A stretch of DNA of 64,000 nucleotides. Origin: an uncultured Pelagibacteraceae bacterium (GTDB lineage: Bacteria; Pseudomonadota; Alphaproteobacteria; Pelagibacterales; Pelagibacteraceae). Shown piece by piece: positions 45,209-53,245 of this stretch (position 1 is its first letter; every line of letters begins with the position of its first letter). The notes beneath the pieces were generated by a model that ran no database searches, was not told where the DNA came from, and worked only from the letters and a program-made list of their open reading frames with translations. The stretch lies in the NCBI GenBank assembly GCA_902629585.1, contig CACORI010000004.1, forward strand, positions 1-64,000, in the 5' to 3' direction. The translations under genes and the position numbers were made by a program.

Positions 45209-45919
45209 TTACGATAATTTTGATCTTCCTCCATCAACAGCTATGATTTGCCCAGTTACCCAAGAGCTATCATCAGTAATAAGAAATTTTGCAAGAGAAG
45301 CTGAATCTTTACCTTCACCCAATCTTTTCAAAGGATGAGCTTTTGCTATTCCATCAGCTAATACTTTGTTTTTTAACATTGGTTCTGCAATTTTTGAATT
45401 TGTCAAACTAGGTGCAATGCAGTTTACTCTTATATTTGGAGCAAATTCAGCTGCTAATGAAACAGTTAATCCCTCAATAGCAGCTTTTGTAGATGCAATT
45501 ATTGCATGGTTAGTAAACCCTCGTTGAGCCGCAACTGTTGAAAACAAAACAACTGATCCTTTATTTTTTTTTAAACTTTCTTGATAATTTTTAATAACTT
45601 CAACTGCTGAATAAAGATTTAATCTCATACATTTATTAAAATCTTGCTCATTAACCATCCTAAAGGGTTTTAAATCTATTGAACCAACGCAATAAGCAAC
45701 ACCCTTAATGTCAGAAATATCATTTTTAACATTTTCTATAAATCCTTCATCTAAAACATCAGCTATTGTAAAAGAACAATCTAATTTTTGTGAAATTTTT
45801 TTGGTTTCATTTTCATTTCTGCCAACTAAATGAACATTATTTCCTGAATTTACTAACTGTTCAGCTAAGCTAGATCCGATTGAACCTGTCGCACCAAAAA
45901 TAAGATATTTTTCTGACAT
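45209..45919 (-). CDS. SDR-family oxidoreductase with altered catalytic site
   Basis: A 236-residue Rossmann-fold protein. The cofactor loop GATGSIGSSLAEQL, a conserved Asn (about 101), the catalytic-type Ser127 in LFSTVAAQRG and Lys145 are present, but the usual Tyr of Y-x3-K is Ile141. The end SSWVTGQIIAVDGGRS is typical. Loss of the tyrosine suggests altered chemistry or a non-catalytic role. Divergent from the cryptochrome/photolyase gene by 27 bases, a neighbour arrangement worth noting. Confidence 0.88.
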   Translation of the reverse strand: MSEKYLIFGATGSIGSSLAEQLVNSGNNVHLVGRNENETKKISQKLDCSFTIADVLDEGFIENVKNDISDIKGVAYCVGSIDLKPFRMVNEQDFNKCMRLNLYSAVEVIKNYQESLKKNKGSVVLFSTVAAQRGFTNHAIIASTKAAIEGLTVSLAAEFAPNIRVNCIAPSLTNSKIAEPMLKNKVLADGIAKAHPLKRLGEGKDSASLAKFLITDDSSWVTGQIIAVDGGRSKLS

Positions 45920-45946
45920 AAAAAATTTTATTAGTTATATTTAAAT

Positions 45947-47437
45947 ATGAAGTTATTTTTTATACTGGGTAATCAATTATTTCCATCAAAATACTTGGAC
46001 CGCTTCAAAAAAGACCACCTATTTTTTATGGCTGAAGATTACCAATTATGTACATATGAAAAGCACCATAAACATAAGATACTACTATTTTTATCATCTA
46101 TGCGTTCTCACGCAGAAAGCCTGAAAAGAAATAAGTTTAAACTAGAATATATCAAAATTGAGGATAAAGAATTTAAGGATGATTATTTAAAAAAACTAAA
46201 AAAAGTAATTAGCTCAAAAAAAATAAAAGAGATTTCAAGTTTTGAAATTGAAGATAAATTTTTTGAAAAGAAGATAAGTCAATTTATTAAAAAAGAAAAA
46301 ATAATATGGCATATTATCCAAACTCCAATGTTCTTAAACTCAAGAGATGAGTTTAAACAATATTTATCTAGGTCAAAAAAACCTTTCATGGCAACTTTTT
46401 ATAAGGATGTTAGAAAAAAATCAGGGATTTTAATGGGTTCAGATGGAAATCCGATTGGTGGCAAATGGAGCTTTGATGAAGATAATAGAAATAAATTACC
46501 AAAAAATATTTCAATCCCAAAGTTTCCAAAAATAAATGAAACTAATCATACTAAAAAGTTAAAGCCAATTATTGAGAAATTATTTAAAGACCATCCAGGT
46601 AAAACCAATAATTTTTGGTTTGCTACTGAATATAATGATGTTGTTAAGCTTTTAAATTTTTTTATAAAAGAAAAATCAAATTTATTTGGTGATTATGAAG
46701 ACGCTGTTGATCAAAAAGATAATATTTTATTTCATAGTGCATTGAGCCCTTATATTAACTTAGGTTTAATCACTCCAGAATTTATTATTAAAAAAGTTTT
46801 AGAATTCCACAAAAGTAAAAAGATAAGATTAAATTCACTAGAGGGTTACGTACGTCAGGTAATTGGTTGGAGAGAATTTATGAGAGGAATTTATCAAAGT
46901 TATTCAAATGAAATGGAAACTGGAAATTTTTTTAAACAAAATAGAAAAATGAAAAAATCTTGGTATGAAGGCACAACTGGATTACCTCCTCTTGATTATG
47001 CAATTAAGAATGCTTTAAACCATGGATGGTCTCATCACATTGAAAGGTTAATGATTTTATCTAACATCATGAATCTTTGTGAAATAAAACCAACTTTTGT
47101 TTACAAATGGTTCATGGAAATGTTTGTAGACTCTTCTGACTGGGTAATGGTTCCAAATGTTTATGGAATGGGATTATTTAGTGACGGAGGAATATTTGCA
47201 ACTAAACCCTATATCTGTGGATCTGCTTATTTTATGAAAATGATGGATTTTAAAAAAGGCGAGTGGTGTAACACAATGGATGGATTGTATTGGAGATTTA
47301 TTGATCGTAACAGAAAATTTTTTTTAAAAAATCCAAGGCTGTCTATGATGGTAAGAATTTTTGATAAAATGAAAACCGAAAGAAAAAAATTAATTTTATC
47401 TGCAGCAGATAAATTCATTAAGCAAAATACTATTTAG
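45947..47437 (+). CDS. cryptochrome/photolyase-related protein (DPRP / FeS-BCP group)
   Basis: A 496-residue flavoprotein of the prokaryotic photolyase-related group that repairs (6-4) photoproducts or signals light. The N-terminal Rossmann antenna domain starts LFFILGNQLFPSKYLD and has YEKHHKHKILLFLSSMR; the C-terminal FAD domain includes LEGYVRQVIGWREFMRG, NHGWSHHIERLMILSNIMNL and DSSDWVMVPNVYGMG. Relatives bind [4Fe-4S] via four cysteines; here only Cys378, Cys424 and Cys441 are in the C-terminal part, with no C-x2-C. The DUF2256 gene overlaps its stop by one base. Confidence 0.9.
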   Translation: MKLFFILGNQLFPSKYLDRFKKDHLFFMAEDYQLCTYEKHHKHKILLFLSSMRSHAESLKRNKFKLEYIKIEDKEFKDDYLKKLKKVISSKKIKEISSFEIEDKFFEKKISQFIKKEKIIWHIIQTPMFLNSRDEFKQYLSRSKKPFMATFYKDVRKKSGILMGSDGNPIGGKWSFDEDNRNKLPKNISIPKFPKINETNHTKKLKPIIEKLFKDHPGKTNNFWFATEYNDVVKLLNFFIKEKSNLFGDYEDAVDQKDNILFHSALSPYINLGLITPEFIIKKVLEFHKSKKIRLNSLEGYVRQVIGWREFMRGIYQSYSNEMETGNFFKQNRKMKKSWYEGTTGLPPLDYAIKNALNHGWSHHIERLMILSNIMNLCEIKPTFVYKWFMEMFVDSSDWVMVPNVYGMGLFSDGGIFATKPYICGSAYFMKMMDFKKGEWCNTMDGLYWRFIDRNRKFFLKNPRLSMMVRIFDKMKTERKKLILSAADKFIKQNTI

Positions 47438-47568
47438 TGAAAAAAAAAAATCTTCCCTCAAAAATTTGTCCTGTCTGTAAAAGACTTTTTGTTTGGCGCA
47501 AGAAATGGAGGTTAAATTGGCAGGGAGTAAAATACTGCTCAAAAAAATGCTCTAATAAAAGAATTTAA
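47437..47568 (+). CDS. DUF2256 zinc-ribbon micro-protein
   Basis: A 43-codon frame starting with GTG, the last base of the preceding TAG stop serving as its first base. It encodes KKKNLPSKICPVCKRLFVW, then KKWRLNWQGVKYCSKKCSNK: two Cys pairs (C-x2-C and C-x3-C) around a Trp-rich centre, the DUF2256 pattern. This family is often found beside photolyase-related genes, as here. It probably binds zinc; role unknown. The next gene begins two bases later. Confidence 0.85.
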   Translation: MKKKNLPSKICPVCKRLFVWRKKWRLNWQGVKYCSKKCSNKRI

Positions 47569-47570
47569 AA

Positions 47571-48110
47571 ATGAATTTAGAAAAATATAAATGGAAGAGT
47601 AGAATTTTATTAGTAATTACTCCAAATTTTAAAGATAAATCATATCAAAAAGCGAAAAAAATATATCAAAGCAAGATTAAGGAATTTCATAAAAGAAATG
47701 TAAAATTAATATGCAAATCAAATAAAAACAAAACTTTTTCAGTAAATATTATTGGGTTCGACGGTAAATCAAAAAAAGAGATGAATTATTTAAACTACAA
47801 ACTGGTTTTTCAAATTATTGATAAGATGCCATTAAATAAAAAAATTAAACCAATTAACCTATCTTTATATTCAGATTATAATCCCAAAACCACTACACAT
47901 GGATTAGGTTTTAAAAATAAAGAAAAAGCTTTATCTACTATCAACACAATTAAAAATAGACCTATCAAATATCAAGTTAATGTAGTTTCGACTATGTTAG
48001 GTAGAGCTAAAAATCATCCAAATAAAACTAAAGATATGGAGGGCGCTATAAAAGTATTTGATGGCTGGATAAAAAAATATAAGAGTAAGAAAAAACGGAA
48101 AGTAAGTTAA
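47571..48110 (+). CDS. DUF4174-like protein with an extra C-terminal region
   Basis: A 179-residue protein. Residues 1-80 resemble DUF4174 (KYKWKSRILLVITPNF, FSVNIIGFDGKSKKEM and a QIIDKMPL end). Residues 105-170 hold another conserved-looking block, GFKNKEKALSTINTIKNR and VNVVSTMLGRAKNHP, followed by a basic tail. Many DUF4174 proteins carry signal peptides; none is seen here. Tightly packed between the DUF2256 gene (2 bases) and the FG-GAP gene (1-base overlap). Function unknown. Confidence 0.65.
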   Translation: MNLEKYKWKSRILLVITPNFKDKSYQKAKKIYQSKIKEFHKRNVKLICKSNKNKTFSVNIIGFDGKSKKEMNYLNYKLVFQIIDKMPLNKKIKPINLSLYSDYNPKTTTHGLGFKNKEKALSTINTIKNRPIKYQVNVVSTMLGRAKNHPNKTKDMEGAIKVFDGWIKKYKSKKKRKVS

Positions 48111-49537
48111 TGAATTTTTTAAAAAAAATAATTGTTCTTTCAATTTTAATGTCACCTAATATTGTTAATGCTGATTTTTTTGAGGATATATCCAATAAAA
48201 TTGTTAATAATCCAAAAAGACTTAGTTACGGCATTTCTGTTGCCGATATAGACCAAAATGAAAAATATGAATTTATAGTCACAGGATTTGGTTATCCTAA
48301 TTTAGCCTTATCTTATGATAAGGGAAAATTAATTAATGTTGTTGGTCAAAAAATATTTTCTGATGAGTTTAGAAAAACTATTGGGGTTGCTGCGTGCGAT
48401 GTTGATAGAGATGGATATGAGGAAATATACTTTCTAAACACCGATACTTACAGCGGAGCAAAAAAATATTCTGATAGACTAATAGATTTTGAAGGAAATA
48501 AGTTTTTAGACATGTTTGAAATTGAAAAAAATAAAAAGGAATTAAATTTAACAGCAGGAAGATCAGTTGCTTGTGTGGATAGAAAAGGTAATGGCGAATA
48601 TGGTCTTTACGTGTCAAACTATGGAGGACCAACAAGGTTTTATGAGATTGAAGATAATAAGATTAAAGATAAATCAGCTGATTTAAATTTAGATAAAGTT
48701 ACAGGTGGAAGAGCAGTCGTGTCAGGACATATTTTAACTGATAGATCAGATATTTTTGCAGCAAATGAGAGAGGTGCAAATTTTCTCTTAAAAAATAACA
48801 ATGGATTTTTTGAAGACGTAGCGTTTGATTATCGGGTAGATGATGTGATTCAGAACGGTAGAGGAACAACATTATCAGACATACTTTATAGAGGAAGGTT
48901 AGATATAATAAGTGGTAACTGGCAAGGTTATCACAGAGCTTATGTGTTAAGAGATAATCAATTTAAAGACATAGGTAATATTAAATTTGATAAACCATCT
49001 AGAATAAGAACTATTATATCTGCTGATTTTGATAATGACGGTTATGATGAAGTTTTCATGAATAACATAGCTGAGCCTAATAAGTTATTTAGAATAAAAG
49101 AGAATGGAATTTTTGAAGAAATAATATTGCAAACTGGCCTTGAACCAGGTGGGTTTGGCACGGGAGCTGCAGTTGCTGACATTGATGGAGATGGTATTTT
49201 AGAATTACTAGTTTCTCGGGGTGAAAGTAAAGAGCAACCATTAACTCTTTACAAAGCAAAAGTTAAAAAAGATAGTAAATATTTAAGAGTAAAACCCTTA
49301 AATAAATATGGCGCACCGGCTAGAGGAGCTACAGTAACTTTGATAACTGATCAAAGAAAGCATTCAAAAACTATTGATGCTGGGTCAGGTTACTTATGTC
49401 AAATGGAGCCTGTGGCACATTATGGAATTAGAAAAAATGAAAAAAATTTTAAATTAGAAGTGAAGTGGACTAATGGAAAAAAAAAATTAATTAATATAAG
49501 TGAATTAAATAAAACAATTACTATAAAGCAAAAATGA
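48110..49537 (+). CDS. exported FG-GAP / ASPIC-UnbV (CRTAC1-like) repeat protein
   Basis: A 475-residue predicted secreted beta-propeller. An N-terminal signal peptide (residues 1-20, ending VNA) is followed by FG-GAP/VCBS repeats with calcium-type loops, for example ADIDQNEKYE, CDVDRDGYEEI, ADFDNDGYDEVF and ADIDGDGILELLVSRG. The C-terminal ASPIC/UnbV domain is seen in YLRVKPLNKYGAPARGATVT and YGIRKNEKNFKLEVKW. Such proteins bind surface ligands in other organisms. Its stop overlaps the next exported-protein gene by 4 bases, hinting at a secreted pair. Confidence 0.85.
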   Translation: MNFLKKIIVLSILMSPNIVNADFFEDISNKIVNNPKRLSYGISVADIDQNEKYEFIVTGFGYPNLALSYDKGKLINVVGQKIFSDEFRKTIGVAACDVDRDGYEEIYFLNTDTYSGAKKYSDRLIDFEGNKFLDMFEIEKNKKELNLTAGRSVACVDRKGNGEYGLYVSNYGGPTRFYEIEDNKIKDKSADLNLDKVTGGRAVVSGHILTDRSDIFAANERGANFLLKNNNGFFEDVAFDYRVDDVIQNGRGTTLSDILYRGRLDIISGNWQGYHRAYVLRDNQFKDIGNIKFDKPSRIRTIISADFDNDGYDEVFMNNIAEPNKLFRIKENGIFEEIILQTGLEPGGFGTGAAVADIDGDGILELLVSRGESKEQPLTLYKAKVKKDSKYLRVKPLNKYGAPARGATVTLITDQRKHSKTIDAGSGYLCQMEPVAHYGIRKNEKNFKLEVKWTNGKKKLINISELNKTITIKQK

Positions 49538-50223
49538 AAAAAATTTTTAACATACTAGTACTCGTAATTGTAATACTATTCAATTTTAATTCATTTGCTG
49601 AGGAAAAAAATTATCATAAAGAATTAATTACTGATTGGTCTAGAATATTTCCTGATCAAAATCGAAATGCTGCTGGTCCTAAGTTTTTCAAATATATCAT
49701 AGATAAAAAAATTACATATAAAGATTTTGTTGAGTTTAACAAATTATATTGCGCAGTTTCAGGATCACTAATTGATCCTGATAGTGAACCAGATTTTTTA
49801 TTTGTTAATGAAAGTGAAACTGACATGAAAATTTGCGGAAATTATTACAAGTGTTGTATCCCTTGTTCATGTGATATCATGAAATACTCTAAGGTTCAAA
49901 AAATGAAATATAAATTCGTTGACGGTATTAAAGAATTTTTTGTTTTTACGATAAAAAATCCTTGCAATAAAAATGATTTTCCTAATAGAGTAAATAAAGA
50001 CTATTTCTGTGATGGAAAAAAAATTAATGATAAACAAGTTTATAATCTTAATGATCAAATTGTTATAGGATTACTACATGATGGAAGAAATTGTAATAAG
50101 GATGAGATTGATTATGTAAAAAGTCATCAGGTTACTGGCAGGTATTGTGAATTAAGAAACAATACCCCTTTAGAAAATTTAGATGCTGGTATGGGTGATA
50201 TCTTTATAAAGCTCGCAAGATAA
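49534..50223 (+). CDS. exported cysteine-rich protein of unknown function
   Basis: A 229-residue protein with a signal peptide (about residues 1-22, ending SFA) and eleven cysteines in the mature part, several clustered (KICGNYYKCCIPCSC), suggesting disulfides or metal binding in the periplasm. No family is recognised. It starts 4 bases before the stop of the FG-GAP/UnbV gene, so the two exported proteins are likely made together. C-terminal NLDAGMGDIFIKLA looks like a conserved ending. Confidence 0.75.
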   Translation: MKKIFNILVLVIVILFNFNSFAEEKNYHKELITDWSRIFPDQNRNAAGPKFFKYIIDKKITYKDFVEFNKLYCAVSGSLIDPDSEPDFLFVNESETDMKICGNYYKCCIPCSCDIMKYSKVQKMKYKFVDGIKEFFVFTIKNPCNKNDFPNRVNKDYFCDGKKINDKQVYNLNDQIVIGLLHDGRNCNKDEIDYVKSHQVTGRYCELRNNTPLENLDAGMGDIFIKLAR

Positions 50224-50251
50224 AATTTTTGAGAATTTAAAATTAAATATG

Positions 50252-50257
50252 TATAAT
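50252..50257 (+). promoter_or_regulatory. candidate -10 element close to a TTG start
   Basis: Exact TATAAT whose last base lies 9 bases before the TTG start at 50267. A transcript started the usual 6-8 bases after it would begin about at the start codon, giving little or no leader. No good -35 hexamer is seen. Confidence 0.35.
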
Positions 50258-50266
50258 AGTTAAATA

Positions 50267-50986
50267 TTGAATATTATCATTTTACAGCATATTAAAATTG
50301 AAGATCCAGGTTACATAAAAGACCTTATGTTAGCTGATGGATTAAATCTTACTACAATTGAACTGGACGAAGGTGATAAAATTCCAAATGATTTAAGTAA
50401 ATTTGATGGGATGTTTTGTATGGGTGGTCCAATGGATACTTATATGGAAAAAGAATATCCTTGGTTAATTGAAGAAAAAAAAAAAATCAAAGAGTTTGTT
50501 GTTGATCTAAAAAAACCTTATTTAGGCTTTTGTTTGGGTTGTCAGTTATTAGGTGAGGTTGTGGGCGGTAAAGTTGTAAAATCAAGTCCAGCAGAGATTG
50601 GTATGATGGATATCAATTTTACGAGAGAAAAAAATCAAGATAATTTGTTTTCTAATTTTCCAAACAAAATTAAAAGTTTGCAATGGCATTCATATGAGGT
50701 TCAAGGAATAGAGAATAATAAAGATGTCACTTTGTTAGCCTCATCTCCTGTTACTAAATTTCAAATTTTTAAATATCAAAATCATGCTTATGGTATTCAA
50801 TTTCACATTGAGATCAAAGATACGACAGTTAAAGATTGGGGATGTGTACCAGAATATAAAAAAGCTTTGGAAGATCAATTAGGCGATGGCGCACTTGAAA
50901 AATTTGATCAATCTGCAAAAGAAAACATGACTGATATGAATAATTATTCTAAGATTCTTTATAGTAATTTTAAAAAACTTTTATGA
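50267..50986 (+). CDS. class I glutamine amidotransferase (GuaA-N-like)
   Basis: A 239-residue stand-alone glutaminase-type protein. The TTG start at 50267 is preferred: an in-frame stop lies 6 bases upstream and the next ATG would remove the first strand (MNIIILQHIKIE). The nucleophile elbow is PYLGFCLGCQLLGEVVGG, the oxyanion strand GMFCMGGPMDTY, and the His/Glu site YGIQFHIEI. These are the hallmarks of gamma-glutamyl hydrolase/amidotransferase-like proteins of unknown partner. Followed by a 4-base overlap with a small membrane protein. Confidence 0.85.
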   Translation: MNIIILQHIKIEDPGYIKDLMLADGLNLTTIELDEGDKIPNDLSKFDGMFCMGGPMDTYMEKEYPWLIEEKKKIKEFVVDLKKPYLGFCLGCQLLGEVVGGKVVKSSPAEIGMMDINFTREKNQDNLFSNFPNKIKSLQWHSYEVQGIENNKDVTLLASSPVTKFQIFKYQNHAYGIQFHIEIKDTTVKDWGCVPEYKKALEDQLGDGALEKFDQSAKENMTDMNNYSKILYSNFKKLL

Positions 50987-51204
50987 ATAATAAAATTTTT
51001 GAATGGGCAGGAGTTATTACGGCAATATTATATTCATTATTTGTAGCTATGAATATTGGTATAGAGTTTTTTGGTTTTTGTTTATTACTTATATCTGCAA
51101 TCTTAATTGGAATTTGGGCTTATAGAGGAGGTCATAGAGGAATATTATTTTTACAATTCTTTTATGCAACGGCAGGTATTATTGGAATGTTTAGGTGGTT
51201 TTAA
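50983..51204 (+). CDS. small two-helix membrane protein
   Basis: A 73-residue hydrophobic protein with membrane segments at about residues 8-24, 28-46 and 54-70 and a basic loop AYRGGHRG between the last two. No family is recognised. It overlaps the amidotransferase gene by 4 bases at its start and shares a TTAA stop with the convergent photolyase-like gene, supporting real coding. Confidence 0.7.
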   Translation: MNNKIFEWAGVITAILYSLFVAMNIGIEFFGFCLLLISAILIGIWAYRGGHRGILFLQFFYATAGIIGMFRWF

Positions 51205-52340
51205 TTAAAAGTTGAAATTATCTTAGGAATATAATTTTTAAAATTAAAAAAACCTTTGTTACAATATTGCCAAGAATACTGATCAAGTTTTCTATATAAA
51301 AAATCTATTTTTATATTATTTGAATTTAGATAATCTAAGTTTTCACCTACTGTTGGATATAAACTATAACAATTTTCAATCTGTTTAATTTCACTTATAT
51401 TTACGACTTCACAATCAATAGACTTAGCTCTTAATCTTTTTTCTTGGTCTATAATTAATAGGGATTTAAATTTCATTACTTTTTCACTAAGCTTTATAGA
51501 TCTATTTTCATTTTTATTAAAAATTAAATAAATTTTTTTTAATTTATTATTCTGAAAATCAGTGATCTCAAAAGAAAGATTGTTCTCAAAAATTAATAGA
51601 TTTTTATCCTCTATATTTTGTGGATTATTATAATCTTTTTTTATGATTGGATAGGTTTTTTCAGATATTTTTGGAGGAGCATTTTCATTTAATTTAATAT
51701 TATTAAATCTATTATTTGTGAATTTTTTGATATTCCATTCACTTGCTAAATAATGCTTTCCCTGAGTTTGAACACCTGCGACCCATCTCCATCCAAGGGT
51801 ATTCGATGCAGCATCCCCATCATAAAGATGTTGCATAAAAAATTCTGCACCTAATTGCCAAGGTAGTTCTAAAGTAAAAATCCAAATACTAGCAAACCAC
51901 ATTCTTGTGTGGTTATGTAAATAATTGTTTTCTTTTAATTCATTTATCCATGTATTGAAGCATTCAATATTAGTTTTACCTTCTACTGCATCTAGATAGC
52001 TCTGCTTATTTTTAAATTCTTCTTTAATTTTATATAATTCTATTAAATAGTCTGACCAAACATTTGGTCTTAATTCTAACCAGCCCTTCCAATATGTACG
52101 CCACAAAACTTCTTGGATAAATTTTTCATTCTTTGAAAAAGAAAACTTACTAAGTGATTTTTTAATTACTTCTCTCTCACTAATGATCCCGTGGGTAATA
52201 TATGGAGATAAACAAGAAATATTAGATCTATTTTCTGGTCCAAAATCGAAATTTCTTAACTTAGCGTAATCTGTAAGATTGTTTTCTACAAAATAATCTA
52301 ATTTGTCTAAGGCCTTAGCCCTTGAAGCTTCAAAATTCAT
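51201..52340 (-). CDS. photolyase-like protein with FAD domain first (circularly permuted layout)
   Basis: A 379-residue protein. Residues 1-205 are the photolyase FAD-binding domain: LSPYITHGIISERE, QEVLWRTYWKGWLE, HNHTRMWFASIWIF, YDGDAASNTLGWRWVAG and GKHYLASEWNI. The usual N-terminal alpha/beta antenna domain is missing. Residues 248-379 look like alternating strands and helices (LLIFENNLSFE, KIYLIFNKN, FKSLLIIDQ, IDCEVVNIS, NNIKIDFLYRKLDQY), so an alpha/beta domain may lie at the C-terminus. Likely light-driven DNA repair; the layout is unusual and activity is uncertain. Confidence 0.85.
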   Translation of the reverse strand: MNFEASRAKALDKLDYFVENNLTDYAKLRNFDFGPENRSNISCLSPYITHGIISEREVIKKSLSKFSFSKNEKFIQEVLWRTYWKGWLELRPNVWSDYLIELYKIKEEFKNKQSYLDAVEGKTNIECFNTWINELKENNYLHNHTRMWFASIWIFTLELPWQLGAEFFMQHLYDGDAASNTLGWRWVAGVQTQGKHYLASEWNIKKFTNNRFNNIKLNENAPPKISEKTYPIIKKDYNNPQNIEDKNLLIFENNLSFEITDFQNNKLKKIYLIFNKNENRSIKLSEKVMKFKSLLIIDQEKRLRAKSIDCEVVNISEIKQIENCYSLYPTVGENLDYLNSNNIKIDFLYRKLDQYSWQYCNKGFFNFKNYIPKIISTFN

Positions 52341-52346
52341 ACTAAA

Positions 52347-52727
52347 TTATTTTGATTTTTTTTTCTTTAGTCCTAATTTATCACTGTGTCTTAGTCTCAA
52401 GATTACTATTGCTCCAGCAATTAAAACTATTGCAACAGCTTCATAAACAAGTGCTGCAGGATCCATTTCCTTTCCTTGAAGAATAATAAATCGTGCTAAG
52501 GCTGTAATCGCTATCAACAAAGGCAATGTAATACTAATTGACTGTTGATCCCAAAAAACTCTCACCATTGCTAATACTTCTAAGTAAAGAAACATTAATA
52601 ACAGATCTGCTAAAGTTACTGATTGATTAAAAAACATTTTTTTTATTTCTATTCCAACAGCAATTACTGTACTTACTAAAATTATACACATTAAAATTAA
52701 TTGTAAATTTTTCGCTATCTTTTGCAT
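52347..52727 (-). CDS. PsiE-like phosphate-starvation-inducible membrane protein
   Basis: A 126-residue protein with four hydrophobic segments and the PsiE-type pattern, including LADLLLMFLYLEVLAMVRVF, SITLPLLIAITALARFIILQ and ALVYEAVAIVLIAGAIVILRLR. The family is phosphate-regulated in E. coli, but its function is unknown. It overlaps the membrane-protein gene upstream by one base and is 6 bases from the photolyase-like gene, so the three minus-strand genes may share a transcript. Confidence 0.8.
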   Translation of the reverse strand: MQKIAKNLQLILMCIILVSTVIAVGIEIKKMFFNQSVTLADLLLMFLYLEVLAMVRVFWDQQSISITLPLLIAITALARFIILQGKEMDPAALVYEAVAIVLIAGAIVILRLRHSDKLGLKKKKSK

Positions 52728-53185
52728 TATTTATCCTTACTAAATGGTAACCATTTTTCAAATACTGATTTTGATGGTCCTTCATATGGTATTGAATAAG
52801 AATATGGGTTTTCGCTAGTTAACACCTCAATTCCTTTTGAAAAAACAAAAATAAAAACGATTACAAAAACGAGAACCATAATTTTAAAAGGGTCAAAATT
52901 TTTTGTTTTAAAAACACTAGCTGAATTTTCTTCAGCTCTATGAAAATGTTTGAATGTCATATATACCGCAAATATTAAACCAATGTGAGCTAAAAAAAGT
53001 CCAGTCCAGCCAAATACAAAAGTTGTATAAGAAAATACGTATAAACTAAAAACTGTTGTCCAAATAAAACTTAAGACCAAGAGAATTTGTAATCTTACAG
53101 TTTTAGGAAGAGAACGAAGATCATTTTTACTATCATCAAACAAAATGTTAGCAGTATCTCTCATCCAATTTTTAATTGATTCCAT
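52727..53185 (-). CDS. membrane protein of unknown function
   Basis: A 152-residue protein with about three hydrophobic segments (residues 32-53, 57-77 and 99-117), an amphipathic N-terminus with SIKNWMRDTANILFDDS, and a polar C-terminal tail. No family is recognised. It shares one base with the PsiE-like gene, suggesting linked expression. Confidence 0.72.
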   Translation of the reverse strand: MESIKNWMRDTANILFDDSKNDLRSLPKTVRLQILLVLSFIWTTVFSLYVFSYTTFVFGWTGLFLAHIGLIFAVYMTFKHFHRAEENSASVFKTKNFDPFKIMVLVFVIVFIFVFSKGIEVLTSENPYSYSIPYEGPSKSVFEKWLPFSKDK

Positions 53186-53245
53186 AAATTTAAACTATGT
53201 TTTTTTCAAAAATAAACAATCCCCAAATTGTCCGTAAATAAATAG

